Position numbers and translations under genes: made by a program | Shown here: positions 27,201 through 38,092 of the stretch, piece after piece | Layout of the letters: each line of letters opens with the position of its first letter | Position numbering within the stretch: the first letter of the stretch is position 1 | Assembly (NCBI GenBank): GCA_038277395.1 | Contig: CM076195.1 | Coordinates: 158,009,911 to 158,073,910 of the forward strand | Source of the DNA: Dryocosmus kuriphilus | Taxonomy: Eukaryota > Arthropoda > Insecta > Hymenoptera > Cynipidae | DNA: 64,000 nt | Reading direction: 5' to 3' | The notes under the pieces: model-generated | What the model saw: only the letters and a program-made list of their open reading frames with translations | Told to the model about the DNA's origin: nothing | Databases searched by the model: none

Positions 27201-30200
27201 TCATGAAATATCTAAATATTTTGGTTGAAAGTTAATTTTTGTTGTTGAAAATTCAAATATTTTTGGTTGAAAATTTAGTTTTTCCATTTCTTGTTGACAA
27301 CAACTCATCATTTTTAGTTGAAAGTTTAACTATTTTTTTTTTTTTGACATTCAACAATTTTGTTAAAATCCATCTTTTTTGGATGAGAATTAATCCTTTC
27401 AGTTGAGATTTAAGTGTTTTGTAAAAATTCAACAAGTTTGTTAAAACTTCATTTTTAGTTGAAAATTAATTTTTTTTAGATTAATATTTTTTGGGTGTAA
27501 ATTCAATGGTTTTGTTGAAAATTCCTTTTTTTTAGTTAATAATTCAACTATTTTTGTTTGAAAAATATTTTTTTTTGTTTAAAAATCAGCTATACCATTT
27601 TTGTTTGAGAACTAATCCTTTATGGTTGAAATTTCAAAAATTTTATTTACAATTCATTTTTGGTTGAAAATTCAACTGTTAGACTGAAAACCAAATTTTT
27701 TTGTTGAGAGATCATCTTTCTTGCGTGGAAAATATTTTATTGAAAATTTCTTATTTTGGATTGATAATTTCATCCATTTTGTTGAAAATTGGTCTTTTTA
27801 AATTAAAAATTAAACTATTCCGGCAAAACCTAATCATTTTTTGTTGAAAATATATAACTATTTTTTATTGAAAATTCATCTTTTTTCAAAATTTAACTTG
27901 TTTGATGAAATATCTAAATATTTTGGTTGAAAGTTAATTTTTGTTGTTGAAAATTCAACTATTTTTGGTTGAAAATTTAGTTTTTCCATTTCTAGTTGAT
28001 AACTCATCATTTCTAGTTGAAAGTTTAACTATTTTTTTTTTTTTGACATTCAACAATTTTTTTAAAAATTCATCTTTTTTGGATGAGAATTAATCTTTTC
28101 AGTTGAGATTTAAGTGTTTTGTAAAAATTCAACAAGTTTGTTAAAACTTCATTTTTAGTTGAAAATTAATTTTTTTTAGATTAATATTTTTTGGGTGTAA
28201 ATTCAATGGTTTTATTGAAAATTCCTTTTTTTTTTTAGTTAATAATTCAACTATTTTTGTTTCAAAAATAATTTTTTTTATTTAAAAATCAACTATAACA
28301 TTTTTTTTTTAGAACTAATCCTTTATGGTTGAAATTTCAACAATTTTATTTACAATTCATTTTTGGTTGAAAATTCAACTGTTAGACTGAAAACCAATTT
28401 TTTTTTTATTGAGAAATCATCTTTCTTGCGTGGAAAATATTTTATTGGAAAATTTCTTATTTTGGATTGATAATTTCATCTATTTTGTTAAAAATTGGTC
28501 TTTTTAAATTAAAAATTAAAATATTCCGCCAAAACCTAATCTTTTTTTGTTGAAAATATAACTATTTTTTATTAAAAATTCATCTTTTTTTTAAACTTAA
28601 CTTTTTTCATGAAATATCTAAATATTTTGGTTGAAAGTTAATTTTTGTTGTTGAAAATTCAAATATTTTTGGTTGAAAATTTAGTTTTTCCATTTCTTGT
28701 TGACAACAACTCATCATTTTTAGTTGAAAGTTTAACTATTTTTTTTTTTTGTTGACATTCAACAATTTTTTGTTAAAATCCATCTTTTTTGGATGAGAAT
28801 TAATCCTTTCAGTTGAGATTTAAGTGTTTTGTAAAAATTCAACAAGTTTGTTAAAAAACTTCATTTTTAGTTGAAAATTAATTTTTTTTTAGATTAATAT
28901 TTTTTGGGTGTAAATTCAATGGTTTTATTGAAAATTCCTTTTTTTTTAGTTAATAATTCAACTATTTTTGTTTGAAAAATAATTTTTTTTTATTTAAAAA
29001 TCAACTATAACATTTTTGTTTGAGAACTAATCCTTTATGGTTGAAACTTCAACAATTTTATTTACAATTCATTTTTGGTTGAAAATTCAACTGTTAGACT
29101 GAAAACCAAATTTTTTTGTTGAGAAATCATCTTTCTTGCGTGGAAAATATTTTATTGGAAAATTTCTTATTTTGGATTGATAATTTCATCTATTTTGTTA
29201 AAAATTGGTCTTTTTAAATTAAAAATTAAAATATTCCGCCAAAACCTAATCATTTTTTGTTGAAAAATATAACTATTTTTTATTGAAAATTCATCTTTTT
29301 TCAAAATTTAACTTGTTTGATGAAATATCTAAATATTTTGGTTGAAAGTTAATTTTTTTGTTGAAAATTCAACTATTTTTGGTTGAGAATTTAGTTTCTC
29401 CATTTCTAATGGACAACTCATCATTTTTAGTTGAAAGTTTAACTATTTTTTTTTTTTTGACATTCAACAATTTTTTTAAAATTCATCTTTTTTGGATGAG
29501 AATTAATCTTTTCAGTTGAGATTTAAGTGTTTTGTAAAAATTCAACAAGTTTGTTAAAACTTCACTTTTAGTTGAAAATTAATTTTTTTTAGATTAATAT
29601 TTTTTGGGTGTAAATTCAATGGTTTTATTGAAAATTCCTTTTTTTTTAGTTAATAATTCAACTATTTTTGTTTCAAAAATAATTTTTTTTATTTAAAAAT
29701 CAACTATAACATTTTTGTTTGAGAACTAATCCTTTATGGTTGAAATTTCAACAATTTTATTTTTACAATTCATTTTTGGTTGAAAATTCAACTATTAGAC
29801 TGAAAACCAAATTTTTTTGTTGAGAAATCATCCTTCTTGCGTGGAAAATATTTTATTGAAAATTTCTTATTTTGGATTGATAATTTCATCTATTTTGTTG
29901 AAAATTGGTCTTTTTAAATTAAAAATTAAACTATTCCGGCAAACACCTAATCATTTTTTGTTGAAAATATAACTATTTTTTATTAAAAATTCATCTGTTT
30001 TCAAAATTTAACTTGCTTGATGAGATATCTAAATATTTTTGTTGAAAGTTAATTTTTGTTGTTGAAAATTCAACTATTTTTGGTTGAGAATTTAGTTTCT
30101 CCATTTCTAGTTGACAACTCATCATTTTTAGTTGAAAGTTTAACTATTTTTTTTTTTTTGACATTCAACAATTTTTTAAAAATTCATCTTTTTTGGATGA

Positions 30201-33200
30201 GAATTAATCTTTTCAGTTGAGATTTAAGTGTTTTGTAAAAATTCAACAAGTTTGTTAAAACTTCACTTTTAGTTGAAAATTAATTTTTTTTAGATTAATA
30301 TTTTTTGGGTGTAAATTCAATGGTTTTATTGAAAATTCCTTTTTTTTTTAGTTAATAATTCAACTATTTTTGTTTGAAAAATAATTTTTTTTATTTAAAA
30401 ATCAACTATAACATTTTTGTTTGAGAACTAATCCTTTATGGTTGAAATTTCAACAATTTTATTTACAATTCATTTTTGGTTGAAAATTCAACTGTTAGAA
30501 CCAAATTTTTTTGTTGAGAAATCATCTTTCTTGCGTGGAAAATATTTTATTGAAAATTTCTTATTTTGGATTGATAATTTCATCTATTTTGTTGAAAATT
30601 GGTCTTTTTAAATTAAAAATTAAACTATTCCGGCAAAAACCTAATCATTTTTTGTTGAAAATATAACTATTTTTTATTAAAAATTCATCTTTTTTCAAAA
30701 TTTAACTTGTTTGATGAAATATCTAAATATTTTGGTTGAAAGTTAATTTTTGTTGTTGAAAATTCAACTATTTTTGGTTGAGAATTTAGTTTCTCCATTT
30801 CTAATGGACAACTCATCATTTTTAGTTGAAAGTTTAACTATTTTTTTTTTTTGACATTCAACAATTTTTTTAAAATTCATCTTTTTTGGATGAGAATTAA
30901 TCTTTTCAGTTGAGATTTAAGTGTTTTGTAAAAATTCAACAAGTTTGTTAAAACTTCACTTTTAGTTGAAAATTATTTTTTTTTTTTTTAGATTAATATT
31001 TTTTGGGTGTAAATTCAATGGTTTTATTGAAAATTCCTTTTTTTTTAGTTAATAATTCAACTATTTTTGTTTCAAAAATAATTTTTTTTATTTAAAAATC
31101 AACTATAACATTTTTGTTTTAGAACTAATCCTTTATGGTTGAAATTTCAACAATTTTATTTACAATTCATTTTTGGTTGAAAATTCAACTGTTAGACTGA
31201 AAACCAATTTTTTTTTTGTTGAGAAATCATCTTTCTTGCGTGGAAAATATTTTATTGGAAATTTCTTATTTTGGATTGATAATTTCATCTATTTTGTTAA
31301 AAATTGGTCTTTTTAAATTAAAAATTAAACTATTCCTCCAAACCTAATCTTTTTTTGTTGAAAATATAACTATTTTTTATTTAAAAATTCTTTTTTTTGA
31401 AATTTAACTTTTTTCATGAAATATCTAAATATTTTGGTTGAAAGTTAATTTTTGTTGTTGAAAATTCAACTATTTTTGGTTGAAAATTTAGTTTTTCCAT
31501 TTCTAGTTGATAACTCATCATTTCTAGTTGAAAGTTTAACTATTTTTTTTTTTTTTTGACATTCAACAATTTTGTTAAAAATTCATCTTTTTTGGATGAG
31601 AATTAATATTTTCAGTTGAGATTTAAGTGTTTTGTAAAAATTCAACAAGTTTGTTAAAACTTCATTTTTAGTTGAAAATTAATTTTTTTTAGATTAATAT
31701 TTTTTGGGTGTAAATTCAATGGTTTTATTGAAAATTCCTTTTGTTTTAGTTAATAATTCAACTATTTTTGTTTGAAAAATATTTTTTTTTATTTAAAAAT
31801 CAACTATAACATTTTTGTTTGAGAACTAATCCTTTATGGTTGAAAAACTTCAACAATTTTATTTACAATTCATTTTTGGTTGAAAATTCAACTGTTAGAC
31901 TGAAAACCAAATTTTTTTGTTGAGAAATCATCTTTCTTGCGTGGAAAATATTTTATTGGAAATTTCTTATTTTGGATTGATAATTTCATCTATTTTGTTA
32001 AAAATTGGTCTTTTTAAATTAAAAATTAAAATATTCCGCCAAAACCTAATCTTTTTTTGTTGAAAATATAACTATTTTTTATTAAAAATTCATCTTTTTT
32101 TTAAATTTAACTTTTTTCATGAAATATCTAAATATTTTGGTTGAAAGTTAATTTTTGTTGTTGAAAATTCAAATATTTTTGGTTGAAAATTTAGTTTTTC
32201 CATTTCTTGTTGACAACAACTCATCATTTTTAGTTGAAAGTTTAACTATTTTTTTTTTTGTTGACATTCAACAATTTTGTTAAAATCCATCTTTTTTGGA
32301 TGAGAATTAATCCTTTCAGTTGAGATTTAAGTGTTTTGTAAAAATTCAACAAGTTTGTTAAAACTTCATTTTTAGTTGAAAATTAATTTTTTTTAGATTA
32401 ATATTTTTTGGGTGTAAATTCAATGGTTTTGTTGAAAATTCCTTTTTTTTTTAGTTAATAATTCAACTATTTTTGTTTGAAAAAAATATTTTTTTTTGTT
32501 TACAAATCAACTATAACCATTTTTGTTTGAGAACTAATCCTTTATGGTTGAAATTTCAAAAATTTTATTTACAATTCATTTTTGGTTGAAAATTCAACTG
32601 TTAGACTGAAAACCAAATTTTTTTGTTGAGAAGATCATCTTTCTTGCGTGGAAAATATTTTATTGAAAAAAATTTCTTATTTTGGATTGATAATTTCATC
32701 CATTTTGTTGAAAATTGGTCTTTTTAAATTAAAAATTAAACTATTCCGGCAAAACCTAAGCATTTTTTGTTGAAAATATAACTACTTTTTTTTTATTGAA
32801 AATTCATCTTTTTTCAAAATTTAACTTGTTTGATGAAATATCTAAATATTTTGGTTGAAAGTTAATTTTTGTTGTTGAAAATTCAACTATTTTTGGTTGA
32901 GAATTTAGTTTCTCCATTTCTAATGGACAACTCATCATTTTTAGTTGAAAGTTTAACTATTTTTTTTTTTTTTGACATTCAACAATTTTTTTAAAATTCA
33001 TCTTTTTTGGATGAGAATTAATCTTTTCAGTTGAGATTTAAGTGTTTTGTAAAAATTCAACAAGTTTGTTAAAACTTCACTTTTAGTTGAAAATTAATTT
33101 TTTTTAGATTAATATTTTTTGGGTGTAAATTCAATGGTTTTATTGAAAATTCCTTTTTTTTTTAGTTAATAATTCAACTATTTTTGTTTCAAAAATAATT

Positions 33201-36200
33201 TTTTTTATTTAAAAATCAACTATAACATTTTTGTTTTAGAACTAATCCTTTATGGTTGAAATTTCAACAATTTTATTTACAATTCATTTTTGGTTGAAAA
33301 TTCAACTGTTAGACTGAAAACCAATTTTTTTTTTTGTTGAGAAATCATCTTTCTTGCGTGGAAAATATTTTATTGGAAATTTCTTATTTTGGATTGATAA
33401 TTTCATCTATTTTGTTAAAAATTGGTCTTTTTAAATTAAAAATTAAACTATTCCGCCAAAACCTAATCTTTTTTTTTGTTGAAAATATAACTATTTTTTT
33501 TATTAAAAATTCATTTTTTTTGAAATTTAACTTTTTTCATGAAATATCTAAATATTTTGGTTGAAAGTTAATTTTTGTTGTTGAAAATTCAACTATTTTT
33601 GGTTGAAAATTTAGTTTTTTTCCATTTCTAGTTGATAACTCATCATTTCTAGTTGAAAGTTTAACTATTTTTTTTTTTTTGACATTCAACAATTTTGTTA
33701 AAAATTCATCTTTTTTGGATGAGAATTAATCTTTTCAGTTGAGATTTAAGTGTTTTGTAAAAATTCAACAAGTTTGTTAAAACTTCATTTTTAGTTGAAA
33801 ATTAATTTTTTTTAGATTAATATTTTTTGGGTGTAAATTCAATGGTTTTATTGAAAATTCCTTTTTTTTTAGTTAATAATTCAACTATTTTTGTTTGAAA
33901 AATAATTTTTTTTATTTAAAAATCAACTATAACATTTTTGTTTGAGAACTAATCTTTTATGGTTGAAACTTCAACAATTTTATTTACAATTCATTTTTGG
34001 TTGAAAATTCAACTGTTAGACTGAAAACCAAATTTTTTTGTTGAGAAATCATCTTTCTTGCGTGGAAAATATTTTATTGGAAATTTCTTATTTTGGATTG
34101 ATAATTTCATCTATTTTGTTAAAAATTGGTCTTTTTAAATTAAAAATTAAAATATTCCGCCAAAACCTAATCTTTTTTTTTTGTTGAAAATATAACTATT
34201 TTTTATTAAAAATTCATCTTTTTTTTAAATTTAACTTTTTTCATGAAATATCTAAATATTTTGGTTGAAAGTTAATTTTTGTTGTTGAAAATTCAAATAT
34301 TTTTGGTTGATAATTTAGTTTTTCCATTTCTTGTTGACAACAACTCATCATTTTTAGTTGAAAGTTTAACTATTTTTTTTTTTGTTGACATTCAACAATT
34401 TTGTTAAAAATCCATCTTTTTTGGATGAGAATTAATCCTTTCAGTTGAGATTTAAGTGTTTTGTAAAAATTCAACAAGTTTGTTAAAACTTCATTTTTAG
34501 TTGAAAATTAATTTTTTTTAGATTAATATTTTTTGGGTGTAAATTCAATGGTGTTGTTGAAAGTTCCTTTTTTTTTTTTAGTTAATAATTCAACTATTTT
34601 TGTTTGAAAAATATTTTTTTTTGTTTACAAATCAGCTATACCATTTTTGTTTGAGAACTAATCCTTTATGGTTGAAATTTCAAAAATTTTATTTACAATT
34701 CATTTTTGGTTGAAAATTCAACTGTTAGACTGAAAACCAAATTTTTTTGTTGAGAGATCATCTTTCTTGCGTGGAAAATATTTTATTGAAAATTTCTTAT
34801 TTTGGATTGATAATTTCATCCATTTTGTTGAAAATTGGTCTTTTTAAATTAAAAATTAAACTATTCCGGCAAAACCTAATCATTTTTTGTCGAAAATATA
34901 ACTATTTTTTATTAAAAATTAATCTTTCTTTTAAATTTAACTTTTTTGATGAAATATCTAAATATTTTGGTTGAAAGTTAATTTTCATTGTTGAAAATTC
35001 AACTATTTTTAATTGAAAATCTATTGTTTTTTTTTTTTGAAAATTCCTTTTTTTCGGGTTGATAATTCAACCGTTTTCACGGAAAAATATATTTTTTTGG
35101 TTCAAAAGTGAAGTATTATATTTTTTGTTTAAGAATTCATCTTTTTAGTTTAGAATTAACCTTTTTAGTTGAAAATTTAACTATTTTGTTGGAAATTCCA
35201 CAATTTTGTTGAAAATGAATTTTTAGTTGTAAATTAATTCTTTTTGTTGAAAAGTCATTTTTTTTAGGTATTCAACTGTTTTATTGAAAATTTCTTTTTT
35301 TAGGATAATGATTCCACTATTTTTGTATGAAAAATAATCTTCTTTTTGCACAGAAGTGAACTATAACATTTGTTTTTGAGAATTCATCTTTGATGGTTAA
35401 AAATGAGCCTATTTTTTATAAAAGTTTTTTTTTTTGAAAATTCTTTTTTTGTTGTTGTTAAGAACTATTCTTTCCAGTTGAAAATTGAACTATTTTCTTG
35501 AAAATTCAACCATTTTGTTAAAAATTCATTTTTAATTAAAAGCTAATTTTGTGGTTGAAATTTTATCTTTTTATGTGTAAATTTAACTGACAATTCGTCT
35601 TTTATGGTCGGAAATTGAACTATATTTAGTAAAAAAATTTTTTTTTTCTTTAAGCTTTACCTGTTTCATTTTTGGTTAAAAATTCATGTTTTTTACTTGA
35701 AAATTTAACCATTTTTTTGAAACTCAATTTAATTATTTTCGGTTCAAAATTGATCTTTTTTTTTAATTTATCTGTTTCATTTTTGTTTTAGAATTCATAT
35801 TTTTTAGGTGAAAATTTATTACTTGGGAGAGGGGATTCAAGGATTTTGTAAAAAATTAATCTTTGGTTGAAAAATTATGTTTGACTGAAAATAAACTTTT
35901 TTTTGAGAATTCATCTTCACGTGTGGAAATTAAACTATTTTTTAAAAAAATAAATTACAAAAAGATAAAAAATATTGAAAATATTTCAAAAATTTTACAT
36001 TATTTCAAAGATTTCACAAAGATTTCAAAATATTTAAAACGATTTTAAAGATTTTAAAAGATTTAAGAAAAACTTGACAAAAATTTGAAAGATTTTAAAG
36101 TGTTTCAAATATTTCAAACAGATGTTGGTTACTTTTTTAAAAATTTGAGTTACTTTTTGGTTTCTTTTCTTCTGAAAATATGGGTACTATTTTACTATTC

Positions 36201-36454
36201 TTTGAGACTTAGCAGTTCCTGAGTGATCCCTAAAATTGTCGAACAAGCAATAATAAATTTATGCACTTCCTGAAGATTTATTAATAATTTATATTTCAGT
36301 TGCTCCCGTATCTTGTGCGATAATGACGCCCGTTCCTTTGATAATTTTGTACATCATCAAATTAATTTTGGATCGAAGGAAGCAAAAGTTGGCAGTTTCA
36401 ATGGAAAAACTACAAATTCATCAAAATCCTTCAATCACGACTCCCTTGTCATAA
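9032..36454 (+). CDS. SLC10-family sodium/bile-acid cotransporter, five exons (5' end probably incomplete)
   Basis: Join of 9032-9241, 9322-9496, 11714-11976, 15403-15589 and 36300-36454. Exons end in phases 0, 1, 0, 1 and reach a TAA stop, with GT..AG at every junction; total 329 codons plus stop. SLC10 proteins are multi-pass plasma-membrane carriers that couple Na+ influx to uptake of bile acids or other organic anions; the insect substrate is not deducible here. Residues known to bind Na+ in the family appear conserved: Gln64 in FFCQF, the PSGGASN loop (97-103), SITMTT (116-121), and Glu252 and Gln256 in ETGIQNTG. The length matches the ~10-helix core, so no core exon is missing. The first exon opens in frame from its acceptor (VPVNSSI before Met8), suggesting an upstream exon for an N-terminal extracellular segment. 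Alternatively translation could start at the ATG at 9053. Exon 5 is followed by a short hydrophilic tail. Confidence 0.93.
9322..9496 (+). CDS. SLC10 exon b: Na+-site loop and helix
   Basis: Acceptor TATATTTAG before 9322; donor at 9497 (GGTACATC); phase 0 in, phase 1 out. It encodes ISYAIGYILFPDYP, then the family signature PSGGASN followed by NLSITMTT. Both segments contribute Na+ ligands in structurally characterised SLC10 homologues. The intron before it is only 80 bp, in contrast to the large introns downstream. Confidence 0.93.
9497..11713. repeat. SLC10 intron 2: duplicated block, TTTGAAAT-type simple repeats, satellite relics
   Basis: About 9541-9790 is a block also found, diverged, at about 12135-12430 in the next intron (shared landmarks AAGGACCAATTTACTAAAAA and TCGGTGGTGGATAAAAATT). 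About 9780-9975 and 10435-10560 are imperfect repeats of TTAAAATACTTTGAAATC. About 10585-10990 and 11345-11680 are two related copies, roughly 770 bp apart, of the satellite family seen in array 2. No extra exon is seen. Confidence 0.7.
11714..11976 (+). CDS. SLC10 exon c: central helices
   Basis: Acceptor TCTTTTTTCAG; donor AAG/GTAATT at 11977; phase 1 in, phase 0 out. The split codon restores Ala129, giving FIPFWLFTLGKHIFDRGD, then the helix IGLLIPLAIGFFI and a second long hydrophobic helix around SVVLIIFIIIFAIV. The exon order and the basic loop between the helices (QKKMPRFCRVMVR) match the family. Confidence 0.93.
12033..12940. mobile_element. Foldback element with ~110-bp inverted arms
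   Basis: 12033-12142 is approximately the reverse complement of 12831-12940. Outer ends are TTATGCGACTTTTCCGAATT and the complement of AATTCGGAAAAGCCGCATAA. A GC-richer patch, GAGGGGGAGG against CCTCCCCCTC, sits at the inner end of the arms. The middle contains the duplicated block also present at 9541-9790 and a simple-repeat tract. No transposase frame is seen, so this is a non-autonomous element. I could not define a target-site duplication. Confidence 0.75.
13032..13790. mobile_element. Second foldback element in SLC10 intron 3
   Basis: The left arm from 13032 (GGCTAAACCTAAGTGAAAGT) pairs with the right arm ending at 13790 (ACTTGGTTCAACC). Matches continue inward for more than 100 bp, including TTGAATGCTC/GCATTCAA and CCATGAACAT/ATGTTCATGG. 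The interior carries further diverged copies of GATTAAAATGAAAATAAT. There is no coding capacity. Confidence 0.7.
13850..15337. mobile_element. Third foldback element, nested palindromes
   Basis: Outer ends are inverted: TCAAATTTGGAGCAGCACCT at 13850 and the complement ending TCCAAATTTGA at 15337, continuing through TTTTTAGCAAAATT on the left and AATTTTGCTAAAA on the right. Inside is a perfect 14-bp inverted pair, CACCCTTATCAAGG (14036-14049) and CCTTGATAAGGGTG (15099-15112). Further inward GGATTAATAAAAAATAACG pairs with CGTTATTTTTTATTAGTCC (near 14940). The core is made of words like ACGAATTATAAAAT and its complement. Related ends recur at 43902-45760, and the core recurs at 36651-37342. Confidence 0.75.
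15403..15589 (+). CDS. SLC10 exon d: ETGIQNTG Na+-site exon
   Basis: Acceptor CTTAAAATTTAG; donor ACAG/GTAAAT at 15590; phase 0 in, phase 1 out; 62 codons. It encodes IIVAGLGLPWMGYLVGLF, then ETGIQNTGISIFLL. The Glu and Gln of ETGxQN are the best conserved Na+ ligands of the SLC10 family and both are present. The intron that follows is about 20.7 kb, most of it array 2. Confidence 0.94.
15627..15870 (+). mobile_element. hAT-like left terminus
   Basis: It starts CAGGGCTCGGAAC, the exact reverse complement of the GTTCCGAGCCCTG found in array 1 units (3540, 5288, 6996, 8800). It continues with GGTTACTTTTTGGTAATTTG and a block ending GGACTAAATTA. A related block is at 38093-38310, and a truncated one at 46083-46130. 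The CAGGG-type terminus and internal GTTAC words recall non-autonomous hAT elements. This is family-level pattern matching; no transposase is present. Confidence 0.55.
15885..34990 (+). repeat. Array 2: ~0.70-kb tandem satellite, ~27 copies, higher-order organised
   Basis: The landmark CATCTTTCTTGCGTGGAAAA recurs about every 702 bp from near 16490 to near 34760. Units are T-rich on the + strand and made of words like TTTTTGGTTGAAAATTCAAC. Variation is mostly in T-run length plus a few diagnostic sites. Four unit types (A, B, C, D) can be told apart at the site following CCATTTCT, and A-B-C-D in that order occurs three times (starting near 16750, 25185 and 30105). Short frames repeating MVENSTVRLKTNFF are artefacts of the repeat. 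The array lies wholly inside SLC10 intron 4 in transcribed sense. Confidence 0.95.
34991..35880 (+). repeat. Degenerate edge of array 2
   Basis: Words such as GTTGAAAATTTAACTATTTT continue, but the 0.70-kb period is lost and divergence rises, as expected at the edge of a satellite that homogenises in its interior. No gene is seen. Confidence 0.7.
35930..36120. repeat. Simple-repeat tract of AAAGATTT type
   Basis: Imperfect short repeats such as AAAGATTTCAAAATATTT. They are the complement of the TTTGAAATCTTT-type tracts at 9780-9975 and 12430-12640. No coding signal. Confidence 0.6.
36125..36215. mobile_element. hAT-like right-end fragment
   Basis: TTGAGTTACTTTTTGGTTTC, then TTCTGAAAATATGG and GCAGTTCCTGAGTGATCCCT, match the order of the terminal module in array 1 (TTACTTTTTGGTTACTTTTC ... 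GTTCCGAGCCCTG). The last bases are diverged. Together with 15627-15870 it brackets array 2 in the orientation expected for the two ends of one element. The adjacent 8-mers do not match, so an intact target duplication is not supported. Confidence 0.45.
36300..36454 (+). CDS. SLC10 exon e: last helix, tail and stop
   Basis: Acceptor TTTATATTTCAG; the split codon gives Val279; TAA at 36452-36454. It encodes PVSCAIMTPVPLIILYIIKL, matching the final helix of SLC10 proteins, then a basic and hydrophilic cytoplasmic tail (LDRRKQKLAVSMEK...). A different frame stays open across this exon (from 36313) but has no resemblance to known proteins. Confidence 0.92.
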
Positions 36455-36650
36455 TGCATGCTCAATCAGGTGATAGTTTAATCAAAATTATATTTTGTTA
36501 CCTAGAAGGTTACGGGACTCGGGTTACTTGTTCTTGGTACAAAAAAGCGGTAAAAAACGTTAAATAGTTTTTATGTATGTATAGTTAGTATTTAACATGT
36601 AAATATTTTCCCAAGTGTAGCCAAAAAAGGAATAAATCATTTTAATAAGA
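36455..36650 (+). other. Probable SLC10 3' UTR
   Basis: Non-repetitive AT-rich sequence directly after the stop codon. It contains TTTTATGTATGTATAG and an AATAAA hexamer at 36631-36636, about 180 bp after the stop. A foldback element begins right after it, so longer 3' ends reading into 37343-38090 are also possible. Confidence 0.55.
36631..36636 (+). promoter_or_regulatory. Candidate polyadenylation signal AATAAA
   Basis: Canonical hexamer about 180 bp downstream of the SLC10 stop, on the same strand. AATAAA is common by chance in such AT-rich DNA, so only its position supports it. Confidence 0.4.
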
Positions 36651-37342
36651 CGGGGACTAATAAAAAATAGCGAAAATATAAATATCAAATATACAAATTA
36701 ACGAAAAAGAAATTTGACGAAAATAAAAATTCACGCATTATAAAATTTATCGAAAAATAAAAATCTCGAATTATGCAAATAACGAATTTAAAAATATCCG
36801 AAATTAAAATTTACCGAATTATTTTGCGAATTATAGTATTAACGAATTATAAAATTGACGAATTATTAATTTCCCCTAAATTCTTGAATTCACGAAATTT
36901 AAAATTGCTGAAATTAAAAATTGTCGATATTTAAAATTGGCGAAAATAAATATTGAATTAAAAAATAAAATATGTAATTATGTATTAATTAATTATAATG
37001 TAAATAATTCCAAAATTTTGCAAAAAATTTTTTTGATTTAAAATTTAAGCAAGTTAAAATTTCGTCAGTTTTGCATTTCGGGCATTTGAGAATTTGGGGG
37101 AAATAAATAACTCGTTAGTTTTATATTTCGCTAATATTATAATTCGGTAAATTTTAATGTCGGATATTTTTAAATTCGTTATTTGCAGAATTCGAGATTT
37201 TTATTTTTCGATAATTAAAAATTTTGTCATTATTTTAAATTTGGGAAGTTTTATAATCCCTCAATTTTTATTTTCGTCAATTTTCTTTTTCGTTAATTTG
37301 TATACTCGGTTTTTATTGTTCGTTATTTTTTATTAGTTCCAT
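36651..37342. mobile_element. Foldback element related to the core of 13850-15337
   Basis: The left end GGGACTAATAAAAAATAGCG pairs with the right end CGTTATTTTTTATTAGTTCC (near 37322-37341). Inside are the same words as in the SLC10 intron 3 element: AAAATCTCGAATTATG, ACGAATTATAAAAT, ATTTTTATTTTCGTCAATTT. About 690 bp, with no open frame of interest. It sits between the SLC10 stop and a non-repetitive stretch, perhaps within the 3' UTR. Confidence 0.75.
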
Positions 37343-38092
37343 AGGACGAAAATTGTACCTACTTTCGATTAATATTTCAAATCTGAAGAAGTTCCTTTTT
37401 TGGTTTTCGAAATCGTGTAAATTACGCAGGCGTATTTATGTTTTGATACGAAGTGTGAATTATTTCTTTATCTTGAGAATGACATTTAAGTCTCAAAAAT
37501 TTTCTTTTAATCACAGTATGTCAATTCATTTACAAATAACAATAGCACAATTTATTTAGTTGTATGATTTTTGCTACATCAATACAAAAATTTGATTGCT
37601 TTGACAAAAACAAACGATCGTGAGACTTGGAATTAAAAAATAATATTTCGTGTCCAATCTCAGGGCATTATTGTAAATTTTAATTTCTTTACGAGTTTTG
37701 CAAAGAAATTATCTGTTGTTTATTAATCAATTATCACAGGATTTGTAACTATAAGATGGAATTTATATATTATAGAAAATGCGTTTATAAATTTTAATTT
37801 GTAACTACTGTCTGTGATCGAATAAGAAAAGTTTTCCTTCTATTGTTTGTATTAAATAATGATATAATTTATTCTCTACAAGATTTGAATGTGAAAGTAC
37901 CAATTTAATTTGCTGTATAAATACTGGTGAATATTTTATAGCAACTTATGTGTATAGAATACCATTTGTTACAAGTTGTGCACCTACGAAAATTATATAA
38001 AAATTGTTGAAAATTATGTTGTGTCTGTTTTACGTATTTTTGTTTTATCGTCATATTTCGTTTATGAATTGAGAATAGTAGTAATTATTTTT
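37343..38092. other. Non-repetitive AT-rich intergenic or 3' UTR sequence
   Basis: Free of the satellite and foldback words that dominate elsewhere. It has no convincing ORF; a 68-codon frame at 37353-37559 shows no recognisable domain. It could be the distal SLC10 3' UTR interrupted by the foldback insertion, or simply unique spacer. Confidence 0.35.

Noticed and set aside
18535..34974. Repeated plus-strand ORFs beginning MVENSTVRLKT or MLRNHLSCVEN
   Set aside because: Same reasoning for array 2: one per unit, frame lost with T-run changes, no domain, inside an SLC10 intron.
15885..34990. CRISPR-like or bacterial repeat array
   Set aside because: Units are ~700 bp with no spacer structure and lie in an intron of a eukaryotic gene.
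15619..36222. Intact target-site duplication around the whole array 2 element
   Set aside because: The 8 bases before 15627 (ATGAAAAT) and those after the degraded right end (AAAATTGT) do not match.
37353..37559. 68-codon ORF downstream of SLC10
   Set aside because: No recognisable domain and no splice or start context; it may be within a 3' UTR.
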